A stretch of 64,000 bases of DNA from WM-3-3 sp041660045 (lineage in GTDB: Bacteria; Pseudomonadota; Gammaproteobacteria; Methylococcales; Methylomonadaceae), in the NCBI GenBank assembly GCA_041660045.1, contig JBAZXA010000011.1:1-64000 (forward strand), given 5' to 3'. The notes below the pieces were generated by a model. The model ran no database searches. It was given only the letters and a program-made list of their open reading frames with translations, and was not told where the DNA came from. Below are positions 1 through 8,569 of this stretch, piece by piece. Position 1 is the first letter of the stretch; every line of letters begins with the position of its first letter. Made by a program: the position numbers and the translations under genes.

Positions 1-633
1 GGCCAACTGCAACAGTTGCGCATTCCAGCGATGCTTGCCCTCACCATAGGCATCCCGTTCAATCATGATGCATTTGGCGTTGTCGAACAGGATTTCGTTG
101 GGTACCCCACCAAAGTAGTGCAAAGCCGCTTCAATACCGGCCAGCCAGTCTTCTTGGCGTTCATGCCCGCTAAAGCACACATAACTGGCCCGGCTGTAAC
201 CCAGGGTCGCCACCAAGGCCTTGAGTTTGTGACGGCCCCGGCTAATCGTGGTGAAGTCCACTTGCATCTGCTGGCCGGGCGGTGTTTCAAAACGCACCAC
301 CGGCTCTTTGGGCTGTTGTTTGAACGCTCGAATATAGATTTTTAAGATGCCGTCTTTGCCTTGGTATCCTTGCGCTTGGATCTCCCTCAATAACACCGTG
401 GCAGGTATCCAATCCGGCTTGGCCGCTTCGATGCGCCCACGCAGATACGCTTTAAAAGGATCCAACTTGGACGTGCGCGGTAGCCTAGGCGAATAAGTTG
501 GCGTCTTGGCCACATCGCGCAAATAGCGGCGCACCGTATTGCGTGATAACTGTAATTTTTTGGCTATGGCCCGTATGCCTAGCCCCTGTCTAGATAATAC
601 ATGAATGTCCACTAATAACTCCTGAGTCAACAT
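1..633 (-). CDS. istA: IS21-family transposase IstA, N-terminal 211 codons (runs off left edge)
   Basis: The open frame begins at the ATG at 633 and stays open to base 1, so the C-terminal half is missing from the window. The N terminus is a helix-turn-helix (SRQGLGIRAIAKKLQLSRNT) for binding the element ends. It is followed by the start of a DDE integrase core: MQVDFTTI around residue 120 carries the first Asp, and FGGVPNEILFDNAK with IERDAYGEGKHRWN around residues 175-205 is highly typical of IstA. The family acts with the ATPase IstB in cut-and-paste transposition. Confidence 0.85.
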   Translation of the reverse strand, partial: MLTQELLVDIHVLSRQGLGIRAIAKKLQLSRNTVRRYLRDVAKTPTYSPRLPRTSKLDPFKAYLRGRIEAAKPDWIPATVLLREIQAQGYQGKDGILKIYIRAFKQQPKEPVVRFETPPGQQMQVDFTTISRGRHKLKALVATLGYSRASYVCFSGHERQEDWLAGIEAALHYFGGVPNEILFDNAKCIMIERDAYGEGKHRWNAQLLQLA

Positions 634-680
634 GAGGTTCCGCCACTGCTAATTACTAACAGCCGCCATTTTGTCTCAGG

Positions 681-732
681 TGGGTCAATTTTACATTGCC
701 GTTAATGGGTCATTTTTACATTGCCGGTGACA
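681..732 (-). repeat. Terminal repeats of the IS21-type element
   Basis: Two near-identical 20-bp blocks lie in direct orientation at 681-700 (tgggtcaattttacattgcc) and 706-725 (tgggtcatttttacattgcc), 25 bp apart and differing at one base, followed by the element tip ggtgaca. IS21-family ends commonly carry such repeated transposase-binding sites. Confidence 0.75.
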
Positions 733-733
733 A

Positions 734-856
734 TTATTGCCAGTTATGGTAAGTATCGGCGATTTGTTTGATGTCGTCCGGGGACAATTCACGGGTGCGA
801 CGGTTGATCTGCGGGTATCGATAAAGTATTTCGCCGCTGGCTATGTTGTCTTTCGG
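734..856 (-). pseudogene. Remnant of a type I restriction-modification methyltransferase (HsdM-like), 3' portion
   Basis: Between the array and the IS end the minus strand encodes about 40 residues in one frame, including RTRELSPDDIKQIADTYHNW, then a stop at 734-736. This string resembles the region following the methylase core of HsdM proteins (RxLxxEDIxxIxxTYHAW). No start or catalytic domain is present: the fragment begins where the CRISPR array ends and stops at the IS. It is best read as debris of an hsd locus removed by array or IS rearrangement. The match rests on a short motif, so certainty is moderate. Confidence 0.5.
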
Positions 857-3800
857 ATTTCAATCCACGCGCCCGCGGAGGGCGCGACGACAATACCCTC
901 GCGGTGATAGGCGCGGGGTTGTTTCAATCCACGCGCCCGCGGAGGGCGCGACGTCAGTGTTGATGCGGCCCGCTTTGTCAGTTTGTTTCAATCCACGCGC
1001 CCGCGGAGGGCGCGACTATCGGCCATTGGCTTAGGCGAGGTGCCTGATGGTTTCAATCCACGCGCCCGCGGAGGGCGCGACCTTTTTAAAATCACGTTTG
1101 CTGCCAGATGGCGTAGTTTCAATCCACGCGCCCGCGGAGGGCGCGACCTCTATACGGAAAGTGTCTGGCAAACCGTGGCGTTTCAATCCACGCGCCCGCG
1201 GAGGGCGCGACGCATATACCCGCAGTACCTCAACAGGCAAAGCCGTTTCAATCCACGCGCCCGCGGAGGGCGCGACCTCTTCAAGCCGGTCAATTCTGCT
1301 ATGTTACTGTTTCAATCCACGCGCCCGCGGAGGGCGCGACATCGCGGGGGTCAAACGTACCCGCGACGGTGTTGTTTCAATCCACGCGCCCGCGGAGGGC
1401 GCGACCCGCTTAATGCTAAGTCTCAAGAGCTAACCAATAGTTTCAATCCACGCGCCCGCGGAGGGCGCGACGACTAGCGCCAAGTCACCCGAAGCATTAA
1501 GGGCGTTTCAATCCACGCGCCCGCGGAGGGCGCGACTTCTTTACGTTCGCTTTTATGTTCCCTGATCAAAGTTTCAATCCACGCGCCCGCGGAGGGCGCG
1601 ACATTCTCTGTTTAATTGTGACAAACAAAAAACCGGTTTCAATCCACGCGCCCGCGGAGGGCGCGACTTGTATGCCACCAATGCTTTTTCATACGTGCCG
1701 TTTCAATCCACGCGCCCGCGGAGGGCGCGACCAACAACCACCAACAAATGGACGGCGTAACTTTTGTTTCAATCCACGCGCCCGCGGAGGGCGCGACAAA
1801 TTCCGACTGCCCCCGGGGCTAACAGGGGTAGTTTCAATCCACGCGCCCGCGGAGGGCGCGACCGCAGCGCCAAGCCGCTAGCGGACGAGATGGCGTTTCA
1901 ATCCACGCGCCCGCGGAGGGCGCGACACTGTAGGGTCTTTCAATTCGGTCGGGATGGTAGTTTCAATCCACGCGCCCGCGGAGGGCGCGACTAGCGGCGG
2001 CGGTCGGGCCGGGGTTGACGGCTTGGTTTCAATCCACGCGCCCGCGGAGGGCGCGACGCGGGTAGTCTAGTATTACGCGGGGGCTACATTGTTTCAATCC
2101 ACGCGCCCGCGGAGGGCGCGACCTGTCGCACCACATAGCGCCTTCAAAACCGGGAGGTTTCAATCCACGCGCCCGCGGAGGGCGCGACGCGGTATCAGAG
2201 ATCTATAAAGCCAAAGTGGCGGTTTCAATCCACGCGCCCGCGGAGGGCGCGACCCCAACGCCTGAGATGATGAGCATGGACGAGATTGTTTCAATCCACG
2301 CGCCCGCGGAGGGCGCGACCCGTCATTAGACTAGCCTAGGGGGCATAGATGGTTTCAATCCACGCGCCCGCGGAGGGCGCGACTCACCAACTGGGCTTAA
2401 TGCATCAAGCGAGGGTGTTTCAATCCACGCGCCCGCGGAGGGCGCGACCAAATCTTGCCCCACGTCAGTGACTAGCAGAACTGTTTCAATCCACGCGCCC
2501 GCGGAGGGCGCGACAGGCAAGCCGCGCCGAGAACGGCCGGCTTAGGGTTTCAATCCACGCGCCCGCGGAGGGCGCGACCGCTGTTGATTCATGTTTGGCT
2601 GCTGGTAAAATTGTTTCAATCCACGCGCCCGCGGAGGGCGCGACTCTGTGTCTACTAGATTTTCCACCATCCCAACCGTTTCAATCCACGCGCCCGCGGA
2701 GGGCGCGACAACAGACGACCAAGGCGGCTTGGCTGGTGCAGAGTTTCAATCCACGCGCCCGCGGAGGGCGCGACCTTATTCCAGTTGGTTTAAACACACT
2801 GCCAAGAGTTTCAATCCACGCGCCCGCGGAGGGCGCGACGCCGAGCAAAGTATATACGCTTGGCGTCGAGAGGTTTCAATCCACGCGCCCGCGGAGGGCG
2901 CGACGTGGGTGGGCTATTTGTTATTGACGGCCCGCCAGTTTCAATCCACGCGCCCGCGGAGGGCGCGACTTTTACTATTGCGTCTCTAAGCTCTAAATCT
3001 GGGTTTCAATCCACGCGCCCGCGGAGGGCGCGACGAAATGAACTGAGCTAACGTTATCTTTTACAGTTGTTTCAATCCACGCGCCCGCGGAGGGCGCGAC
3101 GTGGGCGGGCTATTTGTTATCGACGGCCCTCCAGTTTCAATCCACGCGCCCGCGGAGGGCGCGACGTCAGACACGGATTGGTCGGCCCAAGATGGTTGGT
3201 TTCAATCCACGCGCCCGCGGAGGGCGCGACGCCGGTTCTAAACTGCAGAGAGCCGGGAATGCCGTTTCAATCCACGCGCCCGCGGAGGGCGCGACATAAA
3301 TGGCACGTCTGGAGCGGCGTTATAATCCGGTTTCAATCCACGCGCCCGCGGAGGGCGCGACTCAGAGGGCGTAGACAAAGCGACCGAAGTTAAGTTTCAA
3401 TCCACGCGCCCGCGGAGGGCGCGACTAAGACACAGGCTTTTTATCTCTTCAACAAAAGTTTCAATCCACGCGCCCGCGGAGGGCGCGACAGCTTGTGCAT
3501 TGCCAACAGCATTACTTCCAGTTTCAATCCACGCGCCCGCGGAGGGCGCGACAGCTTGTGCATTGCCAACAGCATTACTTCCAGTTTCAATCCACGCGCC
3601 CGCGGAGGGCGCGACTGCATCATCGCCGAAGGCAAAGCAACGCTCAAAGTTTCAATCCACGCGCCCGCGGAGGGCGCGACCATGGCGTAATCGGGGAAAA
3701 TATAGTTTTTGAGTTTCAATCCACGCGCCCGCGGAGGGCGCGACCCGGCTACTTACTAACAACACTGACGAGCCAATGTTTCAATCCACGCGCCCGCGGA

Positions 3801-4459
3801 GGGCGCGACACGACGGGATTACGCTAGCGCTCACCCTGCGTGTTTCAATCCACGCGCCCGCGGAGGGCGCGACGCTCACGGTTTGACGTAGCTCCTTAAA
3901 CTTGTCTGTTTCAATCCACGCGCCCGCGGAGGGCGCGACATAGCCGCCGACTATCTGCACGCCGTGCGCCAAGTTTCAATCCACGCGCCCGCGGAGGGCG
4001 CGACAGCGTATATACTTTGCTCGGCACCGCTTGGGTGTTTCAATCCACGCGCCCGCGGAGGGCGCGACTATGCCCTAACACCCACGGTAGTAATTTAAAG
4101 GTTTCAATCCACGCGCCCGCGGAGGGCGCGACCCAGCAGTCGGGCGTCAACAGTGTGACGCGGTGTTTCAATCCACGCGCCCGCGGAGGGCGCGACCCAT
4201 GCCAACCGAGTTAAAAGACCCTACGGTGGTGTTTCAATCCACGCGCCCGCGGAGGGCGCGACCTCTAGCCCTATGTCCTGCTGCCGCTGCCTGTTGTTTC
4301 AATCCACGCGCCCGCGGAGGGCGCGACGGTTTTGGGGCATACGATGATCGGCCCGGAAGCTGTTTCAATCCACGCGCCCGCGGAGGGCGCGACTTTATTA
4401 ACACAAAAATTGCTTGAAGGACAAAATGTTTCAATCCACGCGCCCGCGGAGGGCGCGAC
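857..4459 (-). CRISPR. Type I-C CRISPR array, 56 repeats of 32 nt, 55 spacers
   Basis: The repeat on the plus strand starts gtttcaatccacgcgcccgc and ends gcgac. The functional orientation is the minus strand, ending in GTGGATTGAAAC, which is typical of subtype I-C and folds into a GC hairpin of the kind Cas5d cuts. Counted repeat starts run from 857 to 4428, giving 55 spacers of 31-34 nt. All repeats read identically except the leader-distal one (857-888), whose last base is changed (GAAAT instead of GAAAC). The array lies directly downstream of cas2 in the same direction, so the newest spacers are at the high-coordinate end. Spacers 41 and 42 (3490-3520, 3553-3583) are identical. Spacers 32 and 35 are near-identical, and spacers 31 and 49 overlap as reverse complements. 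Long ORFs read across the array are repeat artefacts. Confidence 0.98.
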
Positions 4460-4636
4460 GGCCTATGCCTAGTTCATTCATTTCAAAGACTTAAAATAGC
4501 TTGTAATGCGAACAAACGTTGATAAAGCCATTATCAGTGTAATTCATCTGAATGAGTTTTATTAAATTTCTTTTCAATCAAGTAATTAAATTAAATGCGA
4601 ATACTCTCAGTATTTCATGCACGCTTAGGGTTCGCA
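4460..4636 (-). promoter_or_regulatory. CRISPR leader
   Basis: This 177-bp AT-rich stretch separates the cas2 stop from the first repeat and lies upstream of the array in its functional orientation. It should hold the array promoter and the sequences that direct Cas1-Cas2 to integrate new spacers. The element aatgcgaa occurs at about 4506 and 4593 and in inverse form (ttcgcatt) near 4631; its role is unknown. No clear sigma-70 promoter could be assigned by eye. Confidence 0.75.
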
Positions 4637-4927
4637 TTACATTAACAGTAAGCCATTCAGGTCTAATGATTTCTTAGCGCCGATATGCTCAACACGGCGC
4701 TCCCAATTACTGCCCAAATAATATATCCGTAAACTGTCTTCGTTTTCATCCATCACATTAAGCAAATTATTTTTTAATTTTGTCCATTGCGCCATATCCA
4801 CCTCGATTTCAAAGACTGAATATTGCACACGCTGTCCAAAAACTTGACACAAACGGGCTATTTTCCGCAAGCGTTTAGGGCCTGTTTCATTTTTGAAACT
4901 CACATCGTAAGTCACTAAAATCATCAT
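4637..4927 (-). CDS. cas2: CRISPR-associated endonuclease Cas2
   Basis: At 96 residues this is the normal Cas2 length. It begins with the ferredoxin-like first strand MMILVTYDVS, whose Asp8 is the conserved acidic residue, followed by GPKRLRKIARLCQVFGQRVQ and SVFEIEVD, all typical of Cas2. It forms the central dimer of the Cas1-Cas2 spacer integrase. It is the last cas gene before the leader and starts 15 bp after the cas1 stop, so it is cotranscribed. Confidence 0.97.
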   Translation of the reverse strand: MMILVTYDVSFKNETGPKRLRKIARLCQVFGQRVQYSVFEIEVDMAQWTKLKNNLLNVMDENEDSLRIYYLGSNWERRVEHIGAKKSLDLNGLLLM

Positions 4928-4942
4928 GACGATTTTCCCATA

Positions 4943-5977
4943 TCATTTCCATAAAAACGGCACATAGCTGTCACAATCACCACGTAAATGTCTAGCCAAT
5001 ATTTGTGCTTGCAACCATGGCAGTAGGCCTATTGGTACGGACTCTTCAAACCAAGGGTGCATCAAAGTATCTTGCTTGCGGTCTTGCCATGCTGCTAATA
5101 AAGTTTTACGTGGTTCTTCTTTTAAGGTTACCGATCCGTTCGGCCAAGTCTCAAAATCTTTTTTCAGCAATTGACGCTTGTTGATAAGCGACAAAACAAA
5201 ACGGTCTGCCATTGGCCTTAGCTCTTCCGCCAAATCCAGTGCCAGTGACGGCCTACCGCTCCGTAATTGATGCAAGAAACCGCTAGCCGGATCTAGGCCA
5301 GTGGTTTCCAACGCAGAGCGACAATCATGGGTCAACAACGTATAAACGAATGAAAGCAAAGCATTGACAGGATCGGTTGGAGGTCTGCGTCTACGGGCAT
5401 CAAAAGTAAAATCGGCCTGTCGCAGTAGATGTTGAAACACACCAAAATACACTTGGGCGGCTTCACCTTCCCGACCCATCAGTGTGTCAATAGCCAAGCA
5501 GTCAGCAAGTTGAGCCAAACAGCGGGTTAGGCGTTTTTCCGCCGTGGTGATTTTAGCCAGGATATTACCGTCTTCGCTTTTATCACTGTAATCCCGTAAA
5601 TACCGTCTTAACACATAACGCTGATTATAGAGTTTTCCGGTCAGCATTGTCTTGGCTATGACGACGCTTTTATCGCTATCAGCTCCGGTTAAATGTTGTG
5701 TCCGCCTAAGCAGTACATTACCGCTGACAGGCCCCTCTACACGTGCCAAATATTTACCAAACCGGTTCAAATAAGTAATGGTAATACCGTTTTCGGCACA
5801 ATGCGCCATCAAGTAAGGAGAAATGCTGACTTGTCCGAAACAAACCAATCCTTGTAATTTATGGATAGGAATACGCGCCTTGATTTCGTTCTCAACTTTC
5901 ATCACCAAGTTATCGTTATCCTTATGTACCCAAGCGTTTTGAGTTTGTATGTAGATGACATTGCGTAGCGGACGCAT
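4943..5977 (-). CDS. cas1: CRISPR-associated integrase Cas1 (type I-C)
   Basis: Cas1 is the catalytic subunit of the spacer integrase. The conserved active-site regions are visible: the Glu helix (TLMGREGEAAQVYF), the His in ASGFLHQLRSGR and the acidic segment LALDLAEELRP. The frame opens at 6010, but the ATG at 5977 (MRPLRNVIYIQTQ) is preferred: an AGGAA Shine-Dalgarno lies just before it, it follows the cas4 stop by 2 bp, and I-C Cas1 proteins start at this point. That gives 344 residues, a normal length. Gene order cas4-cas1-cas2 is standard for this subtype. Confidence 0.97.
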   Translation of the reverse strand: MRPLRNVIYIQTQNAWVHKDNDNLVMKVENEIKARIPIHKLQGLVCFGQVSISPYLMAHCAENGITITYLNRFGKYLARVEGPVSGNVLLRRTQHLTGADSDKSVVIAKTMLTGKLYNQRYVLRRYLRDYSDKSEDGNILAKITTAEKRLTRCLAQLADCLAIDTLMGREGEAAQVYFGVFQHLLRQADFTFDARRRRPPTDPVNALLSFVYTLLTHDCRSALETTGLDPASGFLHQLRSGRPSLALDLAEELRPMADRFVLSLINKRQLLKKDFETWPNGSVTLKEEPRKTLLAAWQDRKQDTLMHPWFEESVPIGLLPWLQAQILARHLRGDCDSYVPFLWK

Positions 5978-5979
5978 GG

Positions 5980-6615
5980 TTATTCCTGTGCTAGTTGCTG
6001 GGCAAGCCACTTAGAGGCTGATTTAGCAAAATCTTGCGGGTGGCATTGGTCGATCAAAGAACAGTTACGGCATTTTTTGGCTTGGTATTGCGCTTTGGGC
6101 GTTGCCTTGGATTGAACGATTTGACGGCAGACTTGGATAGTGTCCAATGTTAAAGTCCGTAAAGTTTTATCAAACAAAACAGCGTGACGGCGGCGCACTT
6201 CGCCGTAAAACAACGCGCCTTCTGGCACAGCTAAGCCATCCATATCTTCCAAACATAAAGCTTGTGCACACAGTTGCACTTCATCCGCGCGGTGGGCTTT
6301 GGGTTTCCCACGCTTGTACTCGATAGGATAAGGTATTTCTTTTCCATCCGGCTGTTTGTGGTATTCAACAACATCGGCAACCCCTTCTATACCCAACTCG
6401 ACATGAGATAATCGTAACGAGCGCACGATACGAACAAACCCACGCTTTTCCTGCTCCGATTGGTTGACGCGCTGGTGCAACACCTGCCCTTCTGCTGTAA
6501 ACTGGTTTTCTATCCAGATGTCTTCCAATTCAATCAGCGCGAATTGGCGTGGGCAATAAAGGTAATGTTGAAGACGGGAGAGGTAAATGGCTTCTAATTC
6601 CATACCCCTAATCAC
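5980..6615 (-). CDS. cas4: CRISPR-associated exonuclease Cas4
   Basis: About 211 residues. The N-terminal YCPRQ cysteine and the C-terminal cluster AKKCRNCSLIDQC give the four Cys that bind the iron-sulfur cluster of Cas4. The RecB-like nuclease core lies between them (GVADVVEY, PIEYKRGK). In type I-C systems Cas4 trims prespacers and fixes PAM choice with Cas1-Cas2. The annotated start is a GTG at 6615 that overlaps the vapC stop by 8 nt. An ATG at 6603, four bases beyond that stop, is an equally possible start; neither has a well-spaced Shine-Dalgarno. Its direct coupling to vapC rather than to cas7 is unusual. Confidence 0.95.
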   Translation of the reverse strand: MIRGMELEAIYLSRLQHYLYCPRQFALIELEDIWIENQFTAEGQVLHQRVNQSEQEKRGFVRIVRSLRLSHVELGIEGVADVVEYHKQPDGKEIPYPIEYKRGKPKAHRADEVQLCAQALCLEDMDGLAVPEGALFYGEVRRRHAVLFDKTLRTLTLDTIQVCRQIVQSKATPKAQYQAKKCRNCSLIDQCHPQDFAKSASKWLAQQLAQE

Positions 6616-7027
6616 GCCACGGGTTAATCATTGTAATATTGCAGGCAGCAAAATCCCGTTCGTTACGTGTGACTAAGGTTAGATGGTGGGTGTAAGCGGT
6701 AGCGGCGATTAGGCTATCCATGGATGCGACAGGTTGCCCACTTTTTTCGGCATTCGCGACTATAGTGCTCCAGTTTTCAATTATCGCTAAATCAATAGGC
6801 AAAATTCTATCCCGATAGTTTTCGAGCAAGCCTGTCAGCCAAAGTAGCAGCGCTTGTTTTCTATTTGAAGCCGACAGTTTGTATACTCCTTTTTTAATTT
6901 CCCCAATATTAATCACACTTAAAAAAAGTGTTTCCGCTTGTGTCGTCTGTAACCAATCAAGCACACGATTTTCGGGTTGAGATTTGGTAAATTCGGAAAT
7001 AACGCAGGTATCCAGCAAGTACTTCAT
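6608..7027 (-). CDS. vapC: VapC-like PIN-domain toxin inside the cas operon
   Basis: This 139-residue protein is a complete PIN-domain RNase with the acidic residues of VapC toxins: Asp6 in LLDTCVISE, Glu43 in NIGEIKKG, Asp104 in ASMDSLIAATA and Asp125 in TRNERDF. VapC toxins cleave tRNA or rRNA when not neutralised by the cognate antitoxin. The start overlaps the preceding small antitoxin gene by 4 nt (ATGA type), and the end runs into cas4. Standard I-C loci have cas7 followed directly by cas4, so this pair is an insertion that preserved operon continuity. No catalytic residue is missing, so it should be active. Confidence 0.9.
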   Translation of the reverse strand: MKYLLDTCVISEFTKSQPENRVLDWLQTTQAETLFLSVINIGEIKKGVYKLSASNRKQALLLWLTGLLENYRDRILPIDLAIIENWSTIVANAEKSGQPVASMDSLIAATAYTHHLTLVTRNERDFAACNITMINPWRD

Positions 7028-7242
7028 AATGGAATGTCTTTTGGAAAGTCCTTCAACCGTTCAAACTCGACCTCTTCTATTTTAGGAATATTTAAAATAA
7101 ACGTTTTGAAATCCACCTGAATGGTTGGGTCTTGTGGCGGGTTAGGCCTATTGCCAACATATTTTTCTTGTAAAAACTCGTAGAAATCGCGCAACTCCTG
7201 CTGGGCGTTGATCGGTAATGTGGATAAATCAACAGTGGACAT
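7024..7242 (-). CDS. Putative VapB-type antitoxin (DUF2281-like)
   Basis: This 72-residue acidic protein begins MSTVDLSTLPINAQQELRDF and has the short helix (elrdFyeFLqeKY) found in DUF2281-type antitoxins that pair with PIN toxins. It overlaps vapC by 4 nt, the usual antitoxin-first order. It has a strong ribosome site (TTTAGGAG seven bases before the ATG) and sits 74 bp after cas7. The C-terminal tail is likely the part that binds VapC. Such antitoxins often autoregulate; no operator was identified in the 74-bp gap. Confidence 0.75.
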   Translation of the reverse strand: MSTVDLSTLPINAQQELRDFYEFLQEKYVGNRPNPPQDPTIQVDFKTFILNIPKIEEVEFERLKDFPKDIPL

Positions 7243-7316
7243 AATTTGCTCCTAAATCAAAAAGACCTACAAACTTTAAAAACGCGGCAGAATTAGAAAA
7301 CACATTACTCCAGACC

Positions 7317-8165
7317 TTAAAAGCCATCAATAATCTCTGCGCTTAAGCCTGCAAGTTCAGATAAGTTATAACTGCCATCGGGGCTAACTGCCAAGGAAGC
7401 GTGTACTTTAGCGGATGAATATTGCCCCGCTTTGGAGTTGTGTTGCCACCATATCACTTTACTGACAGCCATCGAGCCTTCAGGTCTGGCAGAAGAAGCA
7501 TCGCCTTCAAACAACATGGGCAACACCGATTTTATCAGGCCGGCATCATCATCGCTAAAACCCGTTTTTTCAGCAAGTTGTGGCGTGATTGCACCGTAGG
7601 CGACATAAATGCCTTGGTCTACCCGATGTTTCATGCCCATGGTGTCAGAGCCTTTTTTGCTACCGTCACCTTCACCGCTAACACTTTTTGTGATTTGTGT
7701 GCTGGTGATGCTAACTGGCTCAATGCTAAATGCCGATTGAATGGTCACAGGGCCACGGATAGCGATCGACACACCTGCTGCATCGGCTTCCTTACCAAAT
7801 GCGAAAACTTGTCCAAACGCACGGACATCAAGCCATTGCTCACAAGCCCGTTTTGCGGTGTCGTCTTTGTTGGTTTTTTTGGCATTGAATGCTTCTTTGC
7901 CTAGGCCAATCGGCGGTTCGGCATAGGCGCGATTTTGCAAGCTAGTCATGCCGTCAGTTTTTTTTTCATCCGATTGGACAAAAATCGCTTGGCCTTCAGT
8001 TTGAAGTCGGTCACGCAGTTTGCGCTTTAAACAAACATCGGTGATTTCACCATAGCCACTATAATCGGTGCGCGGACGGTTGCCGTTGAGCGGGTCGCCG
8101 TTGGGGTTGGCGTTTTTAACGCTGAATATAACGGCAAAATCAATTTTGTGGCTTAATGCGCTCAT
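7317..8165 (-). CDS. cas7: Cascade backbone subunit Cas7c (Csd2)
   Basis: At 282 residues this is a typical type I-C Cas7. The start MSALSHKIDFAVIFSVKNAN, followed by PNGDPLNGNRPRTDYSGYG, is the Csd2/Csh2 RAMP signature. The protein polymerises along the crRNA spacer. The gene overlaps the cas8c stop by 4 nt and has a good Shine-Dalgarno (AACAGGAGA), matching the need for many copies per complex. Confidence 0.97.
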   Translation of the reverse strand: MSALSHKIDFAVIFSVKNANPNGDPLNGNRPRTDYSGYGEITDVCLKRKLRDRLQTEGQAIFVQSDEKKTDGMTSLQNRAYAEPPIGLGKEAFNAKKTNKDDTAKRACEQWLDVRAFGQVFAFGKEADAAGVSIAIRGPVTIQSAFSIEPVSITSTQITKSVSGEGDGSKKGSDTMGMKHRVDQGIYVAYGAITPQLAEKTGFSDDDAGLIKSVLPMLFEGDASSARPEGSMAVSKVIWWQHNSKAGQYSSAKVHASLAVSPDGSYNLSELAGLSAEIIDGF

Positions 8166-8569
8166 GCTGGGTCTCCTGTTAATTCATTAGTATTTGTTTC
8201 AGTTTCAGATTTGATTTTTGCGTGTTGGCGTTGGCAATGATAGCCCAGTAAAAACTCGCCAGATAAGGGGGATTTGCTCGTAAAATCGGCGGGATCGAAT
8301 AAATCAATGATGGCGTCGAGTTCTTTTAGTCGATTGGTCAGAAATCCGCCACGGGACACTCGTAAACGCTGCATATAAGGCTGTAATGCCAATTCAATGG
8401 TGCGCCACGTTTCATAAGGGCGGTCGGCAAAGCGTTGCATTAATCGCGCCGCCGTGGTGGGGCGGTTTTCACCACTGATGCTTAGGGCGATATCTTCAAT
8501 GCGTTCAGCAATGGCTAATAGCCGTCCGAACAAATAATCACGCGAGTGGTAGTTCTCTTCTAATGCCAT
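8162..8569 (-). CDS. cas11c: Cas11c small subunit from an internal start in cas8c
   Basis: Type I-C systems make their small subunit by internal translation initiation within cas8c. Here an in-frame ATG at 8569 (MALEENYHSRDYLFGRL) is preceded by a GGAG ten bases upstream, giving a 135-residue helical protein ending at the cas8c stop. Position and length match characterised Cas11c. The family mechanism is established; the exact start here is inferred. Confidence 0.6.
   Translation of the reverse strand: MALEENYHSRDYLFGRLLAIAERIEDIALSISGENRPTTAARLMQRFADRPYETWRTIELALQPYMQRLRVSRGGFLTNRLKELDAIIDLFDPADFTSKSPLSGEFLLGYHCQRQHAKIKSETETNTNELTGDPA

Larger units (their letters stand above)
1..732 (-). 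mobile_element. IS21-family insertion sequence, one end plus 5' part of istA
   Basis: The element enters from the left edge and ends at about 732, where the minus strand begins TGTCACCGGCAATG. Just inside that end is a pair of direct repeats, followed by an ORF with IstA features, the usual arrangement of an IS21-family left end. The rest of istA and all of istB lie outside the window. The end abuts a remnant of an hsdM-like gene, which suggests the insertion helped break that gene. Target-site duplication cannot be judged because the other end is not visible. Confidence 0.8.

Noticed and set aside
843..4434. Many overlapping frames of 60-164 codons on both strands rich in repeated NPRARGGRD or SIHAPAEGAT strings
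   Set aside because: They are translations of the CRISPR repeat in different frames, not genes.
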